From Heterotrichella gracilis (lineage: Eukaryota > Sar > Xanthophyceae > Tribonematales > Xanthonemataceae), in the NCBI GenBank assembly GCA_032358255.1, contig JAULBX010006664.1, forward strand, positions 248,001 to 312,000: a stretch of 64,000 bases of DNA, written 5' to 3'. Below the pieces are notes generated by a model. That model saw nothing but the letters and a program-made list of their open reading frames with translations, did no database searches and was not told the origin of the DNA. Position numbers and translations under genes: made by a program. Position 1 is the first letter of the stretch; the number at the start of each line of letters is the position of its first letter. Shown here in pieces: positions 44,896-54,559 of this stretch.

Positions 44896-47055
44896 ATGAA
44901 AAAACAACTATTAATTGGTACAGCATTATTAGCAGCAGTAAGCGCTTACCCACAAAATGGCCGTATAAAGCAAAAGCCTACTGCAATTGCAAACATGGCT
45001 CAAAACGTTGCAGATAAATTTATGAATGATCCTAAAAGGGTATCTTCGCCTGCAACAAATAAAGGTGTTGAAACTTTACAAGACCAGAGCAGCAAGACTA
45101 CCGAAGAATCTTCAGTTGCAATGCCGCCATCAAGCATCAGCTGGAAATTACTTTGCGGATCGATGAATATAGCAGGTATGTTGGTTACACAATCAAGACC
45201 ATTACAATACAACAATAATGTTAACTCGGTTTCTTTTGTACACAGAAAGAGTACAAGTTATACTGCGCTTCCTGCACTTCCTGCTACTGCGCAAAGTGGC
45301 GCAATAGTTGCTGAGATCAGTACAAACTGGGGTGCAACATGGGACAGTACTTGTATTTGGGCTGATGCAACCAATTGGGGACGTTACCCTCAGGGCGGCG
45401 TTTATAGTCCTGTTGGAAATTCGAGTATTGGAAGTGCTTACATAGTTGGATCTGGTCCAACGGTTGCTGGATCTACCTGGACTGGTAATTTTTATGCTAG
45501 TAAACAATTGAACGCGTTTAATAATACCGCAAGTGGCGCTCCAAATGCGCAACAAATGTTGTCATTTTCTTTACCAAGTTATCCTCCAAACTTAGGGCCA
45601 CACGGTTGGTCACGTCAAGGGTTTACTTATACAGATGATGGTATGATCCGTTCATTAGGATTAATTCAAAACGATAACACAGGTCTTTCAACTATGAGAG
45701 GTGTTGCTGTTGTAAAGGGAGCTTTTAATGCAGGTGCTTTTACTTGGACATCTGATTCAATTGTTCCTGCTACTATAATTACTACAGCTGGGGGAAAAGC
45801 ATTAGGATCTGCTCCGCAAATGGTATGGAACGAATCAGGAACTGTTGGTTATGTTGTAATGCTAGGCGCAGTTTCAACTGCAGTAAATTCAAACAAAGGA
45901 TATCAACCAATTGTTTACAAAACAACTAATTCGGGTGTTAGCTGGGCTCAACTTACAGGTATAGATTTTAACGCTCCTGCAATGGCTCCTTTGTTAGATC
46001 ATATTGCAACAGTAAATGCTAATACAAATATTGCTGTTCCATATTTTATTGATTATGATGCTACGGTTGATGCTAATAACAAATTACATATTGGGGCAAC
46101 ATTTAGAAGTGCTGCGTCGAATCATAATGATTCATTGACTTATTATTCTCAATTCACTAAGAACGTTGATCTTTACGCTTGGGGACATACTCCTGGTAAT
46201 CGTCCATACCTATATGATTTTATTGGTGATGGTACAGCTGCCTGGATGGTAAAAACAGTTGATTCATTATCTTCTGAAGCTGCAAGTGGTACAACAGGCC
46301 AACCGGGTTTTAACGAAAACCCATGGAATGCAAGTTCTACTTCTGAACCTGTAAAAGTTGACAACTGCGGTCAGCGTATTCAGTTAGGTCGTACGCCGGA
46401 TGGACAATATGTTACTTTTTCCTGGTCAGAATCTGACACTAACTTTACTAATGGAGCAAGAAATTACAACAGTTTACCAAACATTAAAGCACGTTGTATG
46501 GCTGTAAGTTCTGGTACTGCTCCTTACACAATTTCACCAACAGAAATTAATGTAAGTAAAGTTGCTGCAGGTACAGGTACAAATAACCCAAATGTGTCAA
46601 GCCGCGCTACGTTATATTATATGTCGCCAACAACCGGTGCAGCATCGGTTGTAAGTAATACGGTTGATATTCAAACACCATACACTGTAACTAATAGTAA
46701 TCCTTACGATCCATTATTAAATAATACAACATGGTATCAGCAAGGTAAATTATCTTACTCGTTTTCTTCAATAACTACTGGTATTTCTCAAGCACAAACA
46801 AGTGTTGGTAACAGTTTTATTTATCCAAACCCAACTTCAAACAATGCAACATTGGTAATCGGTCTTAAAGACAATTCAAGTGTTGATATCACTGTTTTAA
46901 ATGCAATTGGGCAAACTGTAAAAAGTAGCAAAACGCAAGGGCAAGTAGGTGAGAACAGCATTAACGTTGATCTTAATGGATTATCAACTGGTATTTACAT
47001 GGTAAATATTAAAGTTGGAAATGCATCAAGCACTAAAAAATTAGTAGTTCAATAA
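44896..47055 (+). CDS. T9SS-exported protein, tandem family member 3
   Basis: The 719-residue paralogue has a signal peptide (MKKQLLIGTALLAAVSAYPQ), MPPSSISWKLLCGSMNIAGM, WGRYPQGGVYSPVGN, AYIVGSGPTVAGSTWTGNFY, TPGNRPYLYDFIGDGTA, ESDTNFTNGARNYN and a sorting domain (FIYPNPTSNNATLVIGLKDN). Its AWGHTPGNRPYLYDF block and QLGRTPDGQYVTFSWSES are nearly as in members 1 and 4. A cysteine pair (KLLCGS and DNCGQR) is seen only in this copy. The gap from member 2 is the shortest of the group (112 bases). Confidence 0.84.
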   Translation: MKKQLLIGTALLAAVSAYPQNGRIKQKPTAIANMAQNVADKFMNDPKRVSSPATNKGVETLQDQSSKTTEESSVAMPPSSISWKLLCGSMNIAGMLVTQSRPLQYNNNVNSVSFVHRKSTSYTALPALPATAQSGAIVAEISTNWGATWDSTCIWADATNWGRYPQGGVYSPVGNSSIGSAYIVGSGPTVAGSTWTGNFYASKQLNAFNNTASGAPNAQQMLSFSLPSYPPNLGPHGWSRQGFTYTDDGMIRSLGLIQNDNTGLSTMRGVAVVKGAFNAGAFTWTSDSIVPATIITTAGGKALGSAPQMVWNESGTVGYVVMLGAVSTAVNSNKGYQPIVYKTTNSGVSWAQLTGIDFNAPAMAPLLDHIATVNANTNIAVPYFIDYDATVDANNKLHIGATFRSAASNHNDSLTYYSQFTKNVDLYAWGHTPGNRPYLYDFIGDGTAAWMVKTVDSLSSEAASGTTGQPGFNENPWNASSTSEPVKVDNCGQRIQLGRTPDGQYVTFSWSESDTNFTNGARNYNSLPNIKARCMAVSSGTAPYTISPTEINVSKVAAGTGTNNPNVSSRATLYYMSPTTGAASVVSNTVDIQTPYTVTNSNPYDPLLNNTTWYQQGKLSYSFSSITTGISQAQTSVGNSFIYPNPTSNNATLVIGLKDNSSVDITVLNAIGQTVKSSKTQGQVGENSINVDLNGLSTGIYMVNIKVGNASSTKKLVVQ

Positions 47056-47071
47056 TATAAATGATTTTTTT

Positions 47072-47106
47072 AAAAAGCCATGTTGTTCAAACAGCATGGC
47101 TTTTTT
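47072..47106 (+). terminator. Rho-independent terminator after member 3
   Basis: GCCATGtTGT and ACAgCATGGC pair across a 4-base loop with one mismatch, followed by six T. Confidence 0.8.
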
Positions 47107-47257
47107 ATTTTTACTATGTTAAAAGCGCGAATTAAAGAGCTTTTATAGATTTTATTTTATATTTTAGTTAAATATCTACGAACAATAATCTATTTTAATT
47201 GTTCTTATAAAATGTTACAAATAATTTAAATTACTTATAATACCAAAAACTAAAAAC

Positions 47258-49402
47258 ATGAAAAAACAATTACTAATTGGTTCGGCCTTATTAGCATCAA
47301 TAAGTGCCTTTCCGCAAAATGGCCATGTTAAACCAAGGCCCGTTGGAATAGAAAATATCGCCGGAAGAATTGCAGCAAAATTTGCTATTGAACCAACTAA
47401 CGGAGGTTTTCAGGCTTTAAAACAAGCACCAGGTCCGATCTTAAATCCAGGATCAGAACCTGAACAATCTTCTTCTGCAGCTCTGCCGCCATCTGCAATA
47501 GGATGGAAATTGTTAACAGGTTCAATGAACATTTATGGTATGTTAGTGAGCCAATCACAACCGTTGCAATACAATGATAATTTAAATGCAGTTTCTTTTA
47601 TACATAGAAAAAGTGCAAGTTACACGGCGCTTCCTGCTATTCCGGCAACAGCCCAAAGTGGTGCAATAGTTTCGATGATAAGTTCTAACGGAGGAGCAAC
47701 TTTTGACAGTACCTGTATTTGGGCTGATGCTAATAATTGGGGACGCTACCCGCAAGGTGGAATTTATAACCCAATTGGAAACACGAATATCGCCAGCGCA
47801 TACATTGTCGGTACTGGTCCAACCGTTGCCGGCTCATTATTTTCTGGTAATTTTTATGCAAGTAAACAATTGAATGCATTTAATAATACCGCAAGTGGCG
47901 CACCTAATGCGCAACAATTTTTCAATTTCACATCTACACCAAATGTTACAAATCATGGTTGGTCACGTTTTGGTTTTAGCTCTACTGATGATGGTGTTGT
48001 TCGTTCGTTAGCTTTACTTCAGACTGATAATACAACTCTTGCAGCTTTAAGAGGCTATGCAATTGTAAAAGGAGTTTTTAATGCAGGCGCTTTTACTTGG
48101 TCAACAGACACTATTATTCCACCGGCTTTAATTGAACCAACTTCTGGTGATAAAGTTTTAAGTTTTGCGCCACAAATGGCCTGGAACGAATCTGGAACTG
48201 TAGGTTACGTTGTTGCTCTTGGATGCTTAAATAGCGCCACTGGACAAAATATTGGTCAGCACCCAATCATTTACAAAACAACAAACTCTGGTGTAAGCTG
48301 GTCTTTATTACCTGTTATTGACTTTAACAGCCCTGCTATGAACCCGATCTTAGATCACTTAGCATCAACAAATGCTAACACAACTATAACTTCTCCATTC
48401 TTCAGCGATTTTGATATTACAGTTGATGGTAATAACCGATTGCACATTGGCGCAACTATGTTTAGTCATGCGTCAACTCATGCTGACTCATTAAACTTTT
48501 TGCAACAATTTTCAAATGGTGGAGATCTTTACAGATGGGGACATACTCCGGGTAACCGACCATATTTATATGATTTTATTGGTGATGGTACGTCCGCGTG
48601 GACCTTTCAAACTATAGATTCAGTATCATCGGAAGAAGCAAGCCCTCAAACTGGAGGAAATGGTTTTAACGAAAACCCATGGGATGCAACAGGAACAGCG
48701 CCTGCAGTGAAAACAGATAATGTAGATACACGTATCCAATTAGGGCGTACACCAAACGGGCAATATATTACTTTTACATGGGTAGAATCGGATACAAATT
48801 TTACTACCGGTGCAAAAAAATATAATTCCATCCCAAATATTAAATCTCGTTGTATGTATGCGGCTCCATTTGGTTTCCAATTGTCTCCTACTGAGATTAA
48901 CGTAAGTAAAGTTGCGGCAGGAACAGGTACAGCTAATCCAAATGTTTCAAACCGTGCAACCTTACATTATATGTCGCCTACAACTGGTGCTGCAGCTGTT
49001 TTTGGAAGTACCGTAGATATTGTTACGCCTCTAACGGTTACAAACAGTAATCCATTTGCACAATTAACCAGTAATACAACCTGGTACCAATATGGTAAGT
49101 TATCTTATAATTTCCCAACAATTGGTATGTCGCAACAGTCGCAAGGTAGTTTAGGTAGTATAGAGATCTATCCTAATCCTGCTTCAGGCGAAGCGATATT
49201 AGCAATTAATTTAAAAGATAATTCTAACGTTGAGGTTACTGTTTTAAACACAATTGGACAAGTTGTAAAAACTAACAAAGCTCAAGGACAAGTTGGTGAG
49301 AACAATATTAATGTTGATCTTACCGGATTATCAGCTGGTATTTACATGGTAAATATTAAAGTTGGAAATGCATCAAGCACAAAAAAATTAGTAGTTCAAT
49401 AA
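47258..49402 (+). CDS. T9SS-exported protein, tandem family member 4
   Basis: The 714-residue paralogue has a signal peptide (MKKQLLIGSALLASISAFPQ), LPPSAIGWKLLTGSMNIYGM, PLQYNDNLNAVSFIHR, WGRYPQGGIYNPIGN, AYIVGTGPTVAGSLFSGN, TPGNRPYLYDFIGDGTS and a sorting domain (EIYPNPASGEAILAINLKDN). It is closest to member 1 over the middle third (GDKVLSFAPQMAWNESGTVG), while its tail is closest to members 2 and 3 (VGENNINVDL). That mosaic pattern suggests exchange between copies. Function unknown. Confidence 0.84.
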   Translation: MKKQLLIGSALLASISAFPQNGHVKPRPVGIENIAGRIAAKFAIEPTNGGFQALKQAPGPILNPGSEPEQSSSAALPPSAIGWKLLTGSMNIYGMLVSQSQPLQYNDNLNAVSFIHRKSASYTALPAIPATAQSGAIVSMISSNGGATFDSTCIWADANNWGRYPQGGIYNPIGNTNIASAYIVGTGPTVAGSLFSGNFYASKQLNAFNNTASGAPNAQQFFNFTSTPNVTNHGWSRFGFSSTDDGVVRSLALLQTDNTTLAALRGYAIVKGVFNAGAFTWSTDTIIPPALIEPTSGDKVLSFAPQMAWNESGTVGYVVALGCLNSATGQNIGQHPIIYKTTNSGVSWSLLPVIDFNSPAMNPILDHLASTNANTTITSPFFSDFDITVDGNNRLHIGATMFSHASTHADSLNFLQQFSNGGDLYRWGHTPGNRPYLYDFIGDGTSAWTFQTIDSVSSEEASPQTGGNGFNENPWDATGTAPAVKTDNVDTRIQLGRTPNGQYITFTWVESDTNFTTGAKKYNSIPNIKSRCMYAAPFGFQLSPTEINVSKVAAGTGTANPNVSNRATLHYMSPTTGAAAVFGSTVDIVTPLTVTNSNPFAQLTSNTTWYQYGKLSYNFPTIGMSQQSQGSLGSIEIYPNPASGEAILAINLKDNSNVEVTVLNTIGQVVKTNKAQGQVGENNINVDLTGLSAGIYMVNIKVGNASSTKKLVVQ

Positions 49403-49420
49403 TAAAAAATAATTTTCTTT

Positions 49421-49458
49421 AAAGATCCGTGTTGTGAATAACAGCGCGGATTTTTTTT
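49421..49458 (+). terminator. Rho-independent terminator after member 4
   Basis: ATCCGtGTTGT and ACAgCGCGGAT pair imperfectly across a 5-base loop, then eight T. Confidence 0.75.
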
Positions 49459-49473
49459 GATCTGGTTTATAAA

Positions 49474-51255
49474 TCACTCTAAGGAAGTATTAATAAGTAC
49501 TTCCCTGTATTTTTCGAGGATAGAAGATTTGGAAATGAAGCCTTCAAATTTTCCGTTAAACACAACAGGTATATTCCAGAGGTGCGATTCATCAAAACGT
49601 TTCATTGCAGAGGTAATATCGTCTTTTTCAGTAATTATACATGTAGGTTCGTGCATTAACTCTTTTACAGTTATAACATCGTACAGTTCCTGCTTAAACA
49701 TAATTTCTCTTATATCATCGATCGTAATTAAACCCTTTAAGTGCCCGTCTTTATCAACCACTGGAAAAATATTACGTTTAGAAGTAGAGATCAGCTCCAC
49801 TAATTTCCTTAATTTAATGCTAACCGGTATTTGCGAAAAATCGTACTCAACAAGTTTGGAAACTTCGATATTGCTAAGTAAATATGAATCGGTATTTGTA
49901 ATAATTATTTTTTCTTTCTTTGATAATTTAAGCATATCAATATTTAAAGGCATAAAGTATTTTGACACTGCATAGCTTAAAGCAGATACGATCATAAGAG
50001 GAATAATTAACTCATAACCACCTGTTACCTCTGCTATAATAAAAATACCTGTTAATGGTGCGTGAAAAATACCACTTAAAACCCCCGCCATTGCTACAAT
50101 TGTAAAATTACTTATTGGCAATTTAAACCCCAGATCAGTGATTATTGAAGAAAAAAGAAAGCCGGTAAAAGCACCAACAAAAAGGGAGGGTGCAAAATTA
50201 CCACCATTGCCACCACTACCTAAAGTAAAGCCGGTTGCAATTGGTTTTAATAAAATAACAACAAGCAGTAAAAGATAAATAATGGGTTTTGACGCATGGC
50301 CGTTGGACAAAATGGAGTTACTAAAAACCGAATCGGTATTTAAATTTGAAAGGAGTTTAATGCTTTTGTAGCCCTCGCCAAAAAGCGGAGGTACCAGTAA
50401 AATAAGTACATACAGGCCAACACCTCCAACAAGTACTTTTAAGATCTTATTGGTCTCAAATTTTTTAAAGTAATTTTCGGTGGCCATAAAAGTTTTAGAA
50501 TAATAAAAAGACACTACACCTGCCAGGCAACCAAGTAAAATATAAAAAGGTACATTATAATAATTAAAAGGTTCTTGTAATTTAAACTGTAAAAGCAGAT
50601 CTTCTTTCAAAATTACTTTAGAGCATAACGCTCCGGAGGCTGACGCAATTAAAATTGGAATAAATGCGGAAATGTTTGCCTCAACCAATAACACTTCTAA
50701 CGCAAATAAAACACCAGCAATAGGTGTGTTAAAAGCACCTGCAATACCTGCAGCTGCGCCGCATGCTAAAAGTAAAGTACGCTCTTTATAAGTGAGTTTG
50801 TAGGTTTTTCCGAAATTTGAGCCAATCGCCGAACCGGTAGTAACAATGGGCGATTCAAGCCCGGAAGAGCCACCGAAACCAACAGTTAGACCGGCTGTGA
50901 TGATATGGCTGTAAGTTTGATCTTTTGGTAGGATACTTGATTTTTTTGCAATAGCGTAAATAATATTGGCAAGGCCCTTTCCGAGTTTATTGCCATTTAC
51001 ATAATGTATAAAGATGACACATAAACTAATACCAATTACCGGAAAGGCGGCGATGATCCATTGCTTGTTTGAGGAAATAACTTCTATACCTCCGAGGAGC
51101 CAGTGTACTAATAATTTTAAAAAAACAGCGGCTAAACCGGCGGTTAAACCAATTAAAATTGCGCTAAAAATAACAAATTGTTTTGTGGTTAATTTTTGTT
51201 GGATCAAAACAATTAATCGGTTGGCCCTGAAAAAAATACTTAGTAAAAACCTCAT
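49474..51255 (-). CDS. ClC-family chloride channel or transporter with CBS domains
   Basis: The 593-residue membrane protein shows the ClC signatures: GGSSGLESPIVTTGSAIGS (ion path, with the gating-type Glu in GLESP), AAAGIAGAFNTPIAGVLFALE, and GSGGNGGNFAPSLFVGAFTG. About ten to twelve transmembrane segments cover residues 20-435. Two CBS domains follow (about 465-520 and 530-590), which usually bind adenine nucleotides. Whether it is a channel or a chloride/proton exchanger cannot be told safely. It converges on paralogue 4 and is transcribed alone. Confidence 0.9.
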   Translation of the reverse strand: MRFLLSIFFRANRLIVLIQQKLTTKQFVIFSAILIGLTAGLAAVFLKLLVHWLLGGIEVISSNKQWIIAAFPVIGISLCVIFIHYVNGNKLGKGLANIIYAIAKKSSILPKDQTYSHIITAGLTVGFGGSSGLESPIVTTGSAIGSNFGKTYKLTYKERTLLLACGAAAGIAGAFNTPIAGVLFALEVLLVEANISAFIPILIASASGALCSKVILKEDLLLQFKLQEPFNYYNVPFYILLGCLAGVVSFYYSKTFMATENYFKKFETNKILKVLVGGVGLYVLILLVPPLFGEGYKSIKLLSNLNTDSVFSNSILSNGHASKPIIYLLLLVVILLKPIATGFTLGSGGNGGNFAPSLFVGAFTGFLFSSIITDLGFKLPISNFTIVAMAGVLSGIFHAPLTGIFIIAEVTGGYELIIPLMIVSALSYAVSKYFMPLNIDMLKLSKKEKIIITNTDSYLLSNIEVSKLVEYDFSQIPVSIKLRKLVELISTSKRNIFPVVDKDGHLKGLITIDDIREIMFKQELYDVITVKELMHEPTCIITEKDDITSAMKRFDESHLWNIPVVFNGKFEGFISKSSILEKYREVLINTSLE

Positions 51256-51693
51256 TTATTTTTAATTATATGTGAGTTTTATTTGGTTTATTTTTTTAGA
51301 GAATTCAAAAACCCCACACAGTTGTTTTTTTATTCAAACTCGGTAATTTTACCCATTCATGAGTCAAAAAAAAACGCTTATCATTGACAAGTAAATAAGC
51401 CATAAATTGATGATATCGGAACCTAAAATTTAAAATGTTATACACTAATTTTTTTTAATAAAACCCTTGATTTTAGAGAAAAATACCCCCAAAACTTAGA
51501 GAAATTATGCTAATTTTAACGCTTTCGATGAGTTTTGCCTTCTTAGTTGCCTTGTGACTGAGGAGGCGAAGCTATTATCATTATAACTATTTGATTATTA
51601 AATATATAAAAATTTTCAAGGAGTAAAATAGTATAATATGTTAAAATTTTAAATACTCTTTCATCATGCAAGAACAGCTTAATTTGATTTTAT
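51256..51693. other. Upstream region of the polysaccharide locus
   Basis: The 438-base AT-rich gap separates the ClC gene from the divergent polysaccharide genes. It should hold both promoters, but I cannot find an exact TTTG/TAnnTTTG pair. A 16-codon open frame at 51666-51716 overlaps the start of the epimerase gene in another frame. I see no repeat or hairpin. Confidence 0.4.
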
Positions 51694-52683
51694 ATGTCAT
51701 ATTCAAAAATAACTAACTCCAGAGTTTTGGTAACCGGCGGAGCCGGATTTATCGGGTCCAATTTATGCGAACATTTATTACAACATTCAAATGAGGTAAT
51801 TTGTTTAGATAATTTTTCGACGGGCAGGATGGAAAACATTCAACCATTTTTAGAGAATAAAAATTTTACTTTATTAAAAGGTGATATACGCGATCTTAAT
51901 GATTGTAAAAAAGCCGTCGACGGCGTGCATATAGTTTTGCAGCAAGCAGCATTAGGTTCGGTGCCCAGAAGTCTAAATGACCCAATAACAACTAACGAGG
52001 TTAATGTTGGTGGGTTTTTAAATGTTTTGGTGGCAGCGCGCGATGCAAAAGTTAAAAGAGTTATTTATGCGGCAAGCTCGAGTACGTATGGAGACTCTGA
52101 AGCCTTGCCTAAACTAGAGGATGTTATCGGCAAACCGCTATCACCGTACGCAGTAACAAAGTATGTGAATGAGTTGTATGCGCATGTGTTTGGTTTAAAT
52201 TATGGTTTGGATTGTATTGGGCTTCGCTACTTTAATGTATACGGCCGCCGGCAGGATCCTAACGGTGCTTACGCGGCGGTGATCCCAAAATTTACCATGC
52301 AGCTAATGGCGCATGAAAGTCCGCAAATAAATGGCGATGGCACCAACTCGCGCGATTTTACTTATATTGATAATGTTATTCAAATGAATCATTTAGCTGC
52401 TACCACAACAAATCCCGAAGCAAAATGTCAGGTATTTAATACTGCTGTGGGTGAGCGGGCCGATTTGAATTGGATGACCAGGTTATTGAAAAAATATTTG
52501 AGTGAATATGATCCTGAAATTGCCAAAGTACAAGTCATACATGGTTCGGCGCGTCTTGGCGATATTCCTCATTCGCTTGCATCCATCGAAAAGGCGGAAA
52601 CCTTGCTTGGTTACAAACCTTCACACACATTAGATACTGGTTTAAAGGAAGCTGTTGATTGGTATTGGAAAAATTTGAAATAA
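51694..52683 (+). CDS. UDP-N-acetylglucosamine 4-epimerase (WbpP/TviC type)
   Basis: The 329-residue SDR enzyme has GGAGFIGSNLCEHLL for NAD(P), VLQQAALGSVPRSLNDPITT, the catalytic SSSTYGD and PYAVTKYVNELYA (Tyr, Lys), and LRYFNVYGRRQDPNGAYAAV. These blocks closely follow WbpP and TviC, which interconvert UDP-GlcNAc and UDP-GalNAc (or their uronic acids). It is the first gene of the polysaccharide locus and provides one N-acetyl-hexosamine unit. The next gene starts 17 bases later. Confidence 0.88.
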   Translation: MSYSKITNSRVLVTGGAGFIGSNLCEHLLQHSNEVICLDNFSTGRMENIQPFLENKNFTLLKGDIRDLNDCKKAVDGVHIVLQQAALGSVPRSLNDPITTNEVNVGGFLNVLVAARDAKVKRVIYAASSSTYGDSEALPKLEDVIGKPLSPYAVTKYVNELYAHVFGLNYGLDCIGLRYFNVYGRRQDPNGAYAAVIPKFTMQLMAHESPQINGDGTNSRDFTYIDNVIQMNHLAATTTNPEAKCQVFNTAVGERADLNWMTRLLKKYLSEYDPEIAKVQVIHGSARLGDIPHSLASIEKAETLLGYKPSHTLDTGLKEAVDWYWKNLK

Positions 52684-52700
52684 AAATTAATCTAAAAAAT

Positions 52701-53480
52701 ATGAAAGTTATAATATTATGCGGTGGAATGGGCACAAGGTTGAGAGAAGAAACCGAGTACAAGCCAAAACCAATGGTAGAAATTGGAGGCAAACCAATAC
52801 TGTGGCACATTATGAAACACTATGCGCATTTTGGTTATAAAGAATTTATTCTTGCTTTGGGTTACAAAGGAAATGTGATAAGAGATTATTTTTTGAATTA
52901 TAATAAATATAATTCTGACTTTACGGTTGATCTTTCGAAAAATGGAAACGTCGAAGTTCATTCAAATAATATTTCTGAAGACTGGAAAGTTACTTTGGTT
53001 GAAACAGGTGCAGAAACAATGACGGGTTACAGAGTAAAACAATGTGCCAGATATATTACAGAAGATAAATTTATGCTTACCTACGGTGACGCAGTTAGTA
53101 ATGTAAATATTGCTGAGTTGGTAAAATTTCATTCGGAGAAAAATACTATTGGAACAGTAACGGGTGTTTATCCACCATCTCGTTTTGGCGATCTGGTAAT
53201 TAAAGGCGATCTGGTATTTAAATTTAAACAACAATTAAAAGATGTTGAATCGCAGGCGCCAATAAACGGGGGTTACTTTGTATTTAAAAAAGAATTTTTG
53301 AGTCTTATTCCTGATGATGTATCATGTACAATAGAAAACGAACCTATTGATGGATTAGTTACAAAAAGTCAATTGTCCGTTTACAAGCATAAAGATTTTT
53401 GGCAGTGCATGGATACTTTTAGAGATAATCAGTTGCTTGAAAAAATGTGGAAAGAAGATCCGATCTGGAAGATCTGGTAA
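52701..53480 (+). CDS. rfbF: Glucose-1-phosphate cytidylyltransferase
   Basis: The start is the ATG at 52701. The 259-residue enzyme makes CDP-glucose from CTP and glucose-1-phosphate. MKVIILCGGMGTRLREETEY is the nucleotide-binding loop; KPKPMVEIGGKPILWHIMKH, VTLVETGAETMTGYRVKQCA and GGYFVFKKEFLSLIPDD are RfbF signatures. It is directly followed by rfbG with a 2-base gap, the usual order in CDP-sugar pathways. Confidence 0.94.
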   Translation: MKVIILCGGMGTRLREETEYKPKPMVEIGGKPILWHIMKHYAHFGYKEFILALGYKGNVIRDYFLNYNKYNSDFTVDLSKNGNVEVHSNNISEDWKVTLVETGAETMTGYRVKQCARYITEDKFMLTYGDAVSNVNIAELVKFHSEKNTIGTVTGVYPPSRFGDLVIKGDLVFKFKQQLKDVESQAPINGGYFVFKKEFLSLIPDDVSCTIENEPIDGLVTKSQLSVYKHKDFWQCMDTFRDNQLLEKMWKEDPIWKIW

Positions 53481-53482
53481 AA

Positions 53483-54559
53483 ATGGATTTCTTAAATAGC
53501 TATAAAGGCAAAAAAGTTTTAGTTACCGGGCACACAGGTTTTAAAGGAACCTGGTTAAGTATATGGCTTAAAATGATCGGTGCAGATGTGATCGGATTTT
53601 CTCTAGATCCTGACCATAAAAATGGAATCTTCGAAGCTTCAAAAATTTCCAAGGAAATAATTGATCATCGCGGAAATATTTGTGATCTGAATGAAATGAA
53701 AAAAGTTTTTGAAAAAGAAAAACCCGAGATCGTTTTTCATTTAGCAGCGCAAGCCCTTGTCATAAAAAGTTATAATGACCCCGTTTCAACTTTTGAGACA
53801 AATGTAATGGGAACTGTAAATGTTTTAGAGGCAATTAAACAAACGCCTTCTGTTAAATCAGCAGTTATTATCACTACCGACAAATGTTATGAAAATAAAG
53901 AAACGCTTAAGGGGTACACAGAGGATGAGCCAATGGGTGGCCATGATCCTTATAGCGCAAGTAAAGGAGCGGCTGAATTAATTATCAGTTCTTACCGTAG
54001 ATCTTTTTTTTCAGGTGATACTGATTGCAACATCGCTTCTGCAAGAGCGGGTAATGTAATTGGCGGAGGAGATTGGTCAGACAACAGGCTTGTTCCTGAC
54101 ATTATTAGATCAATAGCAAATAATAAAAACATTGAGTTAAGGAACCCTAAATCTATAAGACCGTGGCAACATGTTCTTGAACCTTTAAGTGGATATCTAA
54201 AATTAGGTTCGGAATTAATTCAGAATAAGAGAGAGTTTTCCGAAGGATGGAATTTTGGTCCTAACATCGATGAAGTATACCCCGTTCAATTAGTGGTAGA
54301 AAAAATAATTGAAAATTTTAAGAAAGGAAAGTGGATTGATATTTCAAAGCCAGAACAACTGCATGAAGCAAACTTATTAATGTTGGATATTAATAAGGCG
54401 GTTAATAAATTAAAATGGAAGCCGGTCTTAAGTTTTGATCAGTGTGTGAAGCTAACTACAGATTGGTACAAAGCCGCTGCTCAGGAAAACGTATTGGAAT
54501 TAACGCAGTCGCAAATAAAATTTTATGAGCAACAATGGAAATTAAAGAACGTAAACTAA
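53483..54559 (+). CDS. rfbG: CDP-glucose 4,6-dehydratase
   Basis: The start is the ATG at 53483. The 358-residue SDR enzyme turns CDP-glucose into CDP-4-keto-6-deoxyglucose. It has VLVTGHTGFKGTWLSIWLKM for NAD, IITTDKCYEN, GHDPYSASKGAAELIISSYR (Tyr and Lys) and SIRPWQHVLEPLSGYL, all typical of RfbG. The next gene overlaps its end by 25 bases. Confidence 0.95.
   Translation: MDFLNSYKGKKVLVTGHTGFKGTWLSIWLKMIGADVIGFSLDPDHKNGIFEASKISKEIIDHRGNICDLNEMKKVFEKEKPEIVFHLAAQALVIKSYNDPVSTFETNVMGTVNVLEAIKQTPSVKSAVIITTDKCYENKETLKGYTEDEPMGGHDPYSASKGAAELIISSYRRSFFSGDTDCNIASARAGNVIGGGDWSDNRLVPDIIRSIANNKNIELRNPKSIRPWQHVLEPLSGYLKLGSELIQNKREFSEGWNFGPNIDEVYPVQLVVEKIIENFKKGKWIDISKPEQLHEANLLMLDINKAVNKLKWKPVLSFDQCVKLTTDWYKAAAQENVLELTQSQIKFYEQQWKLKNVN

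Noticed and set aside
49457-49975. 172-codon plus-strand frame inside the ClC gene
   Set aside because: It is a shadow of the CBS domains on the other strand.
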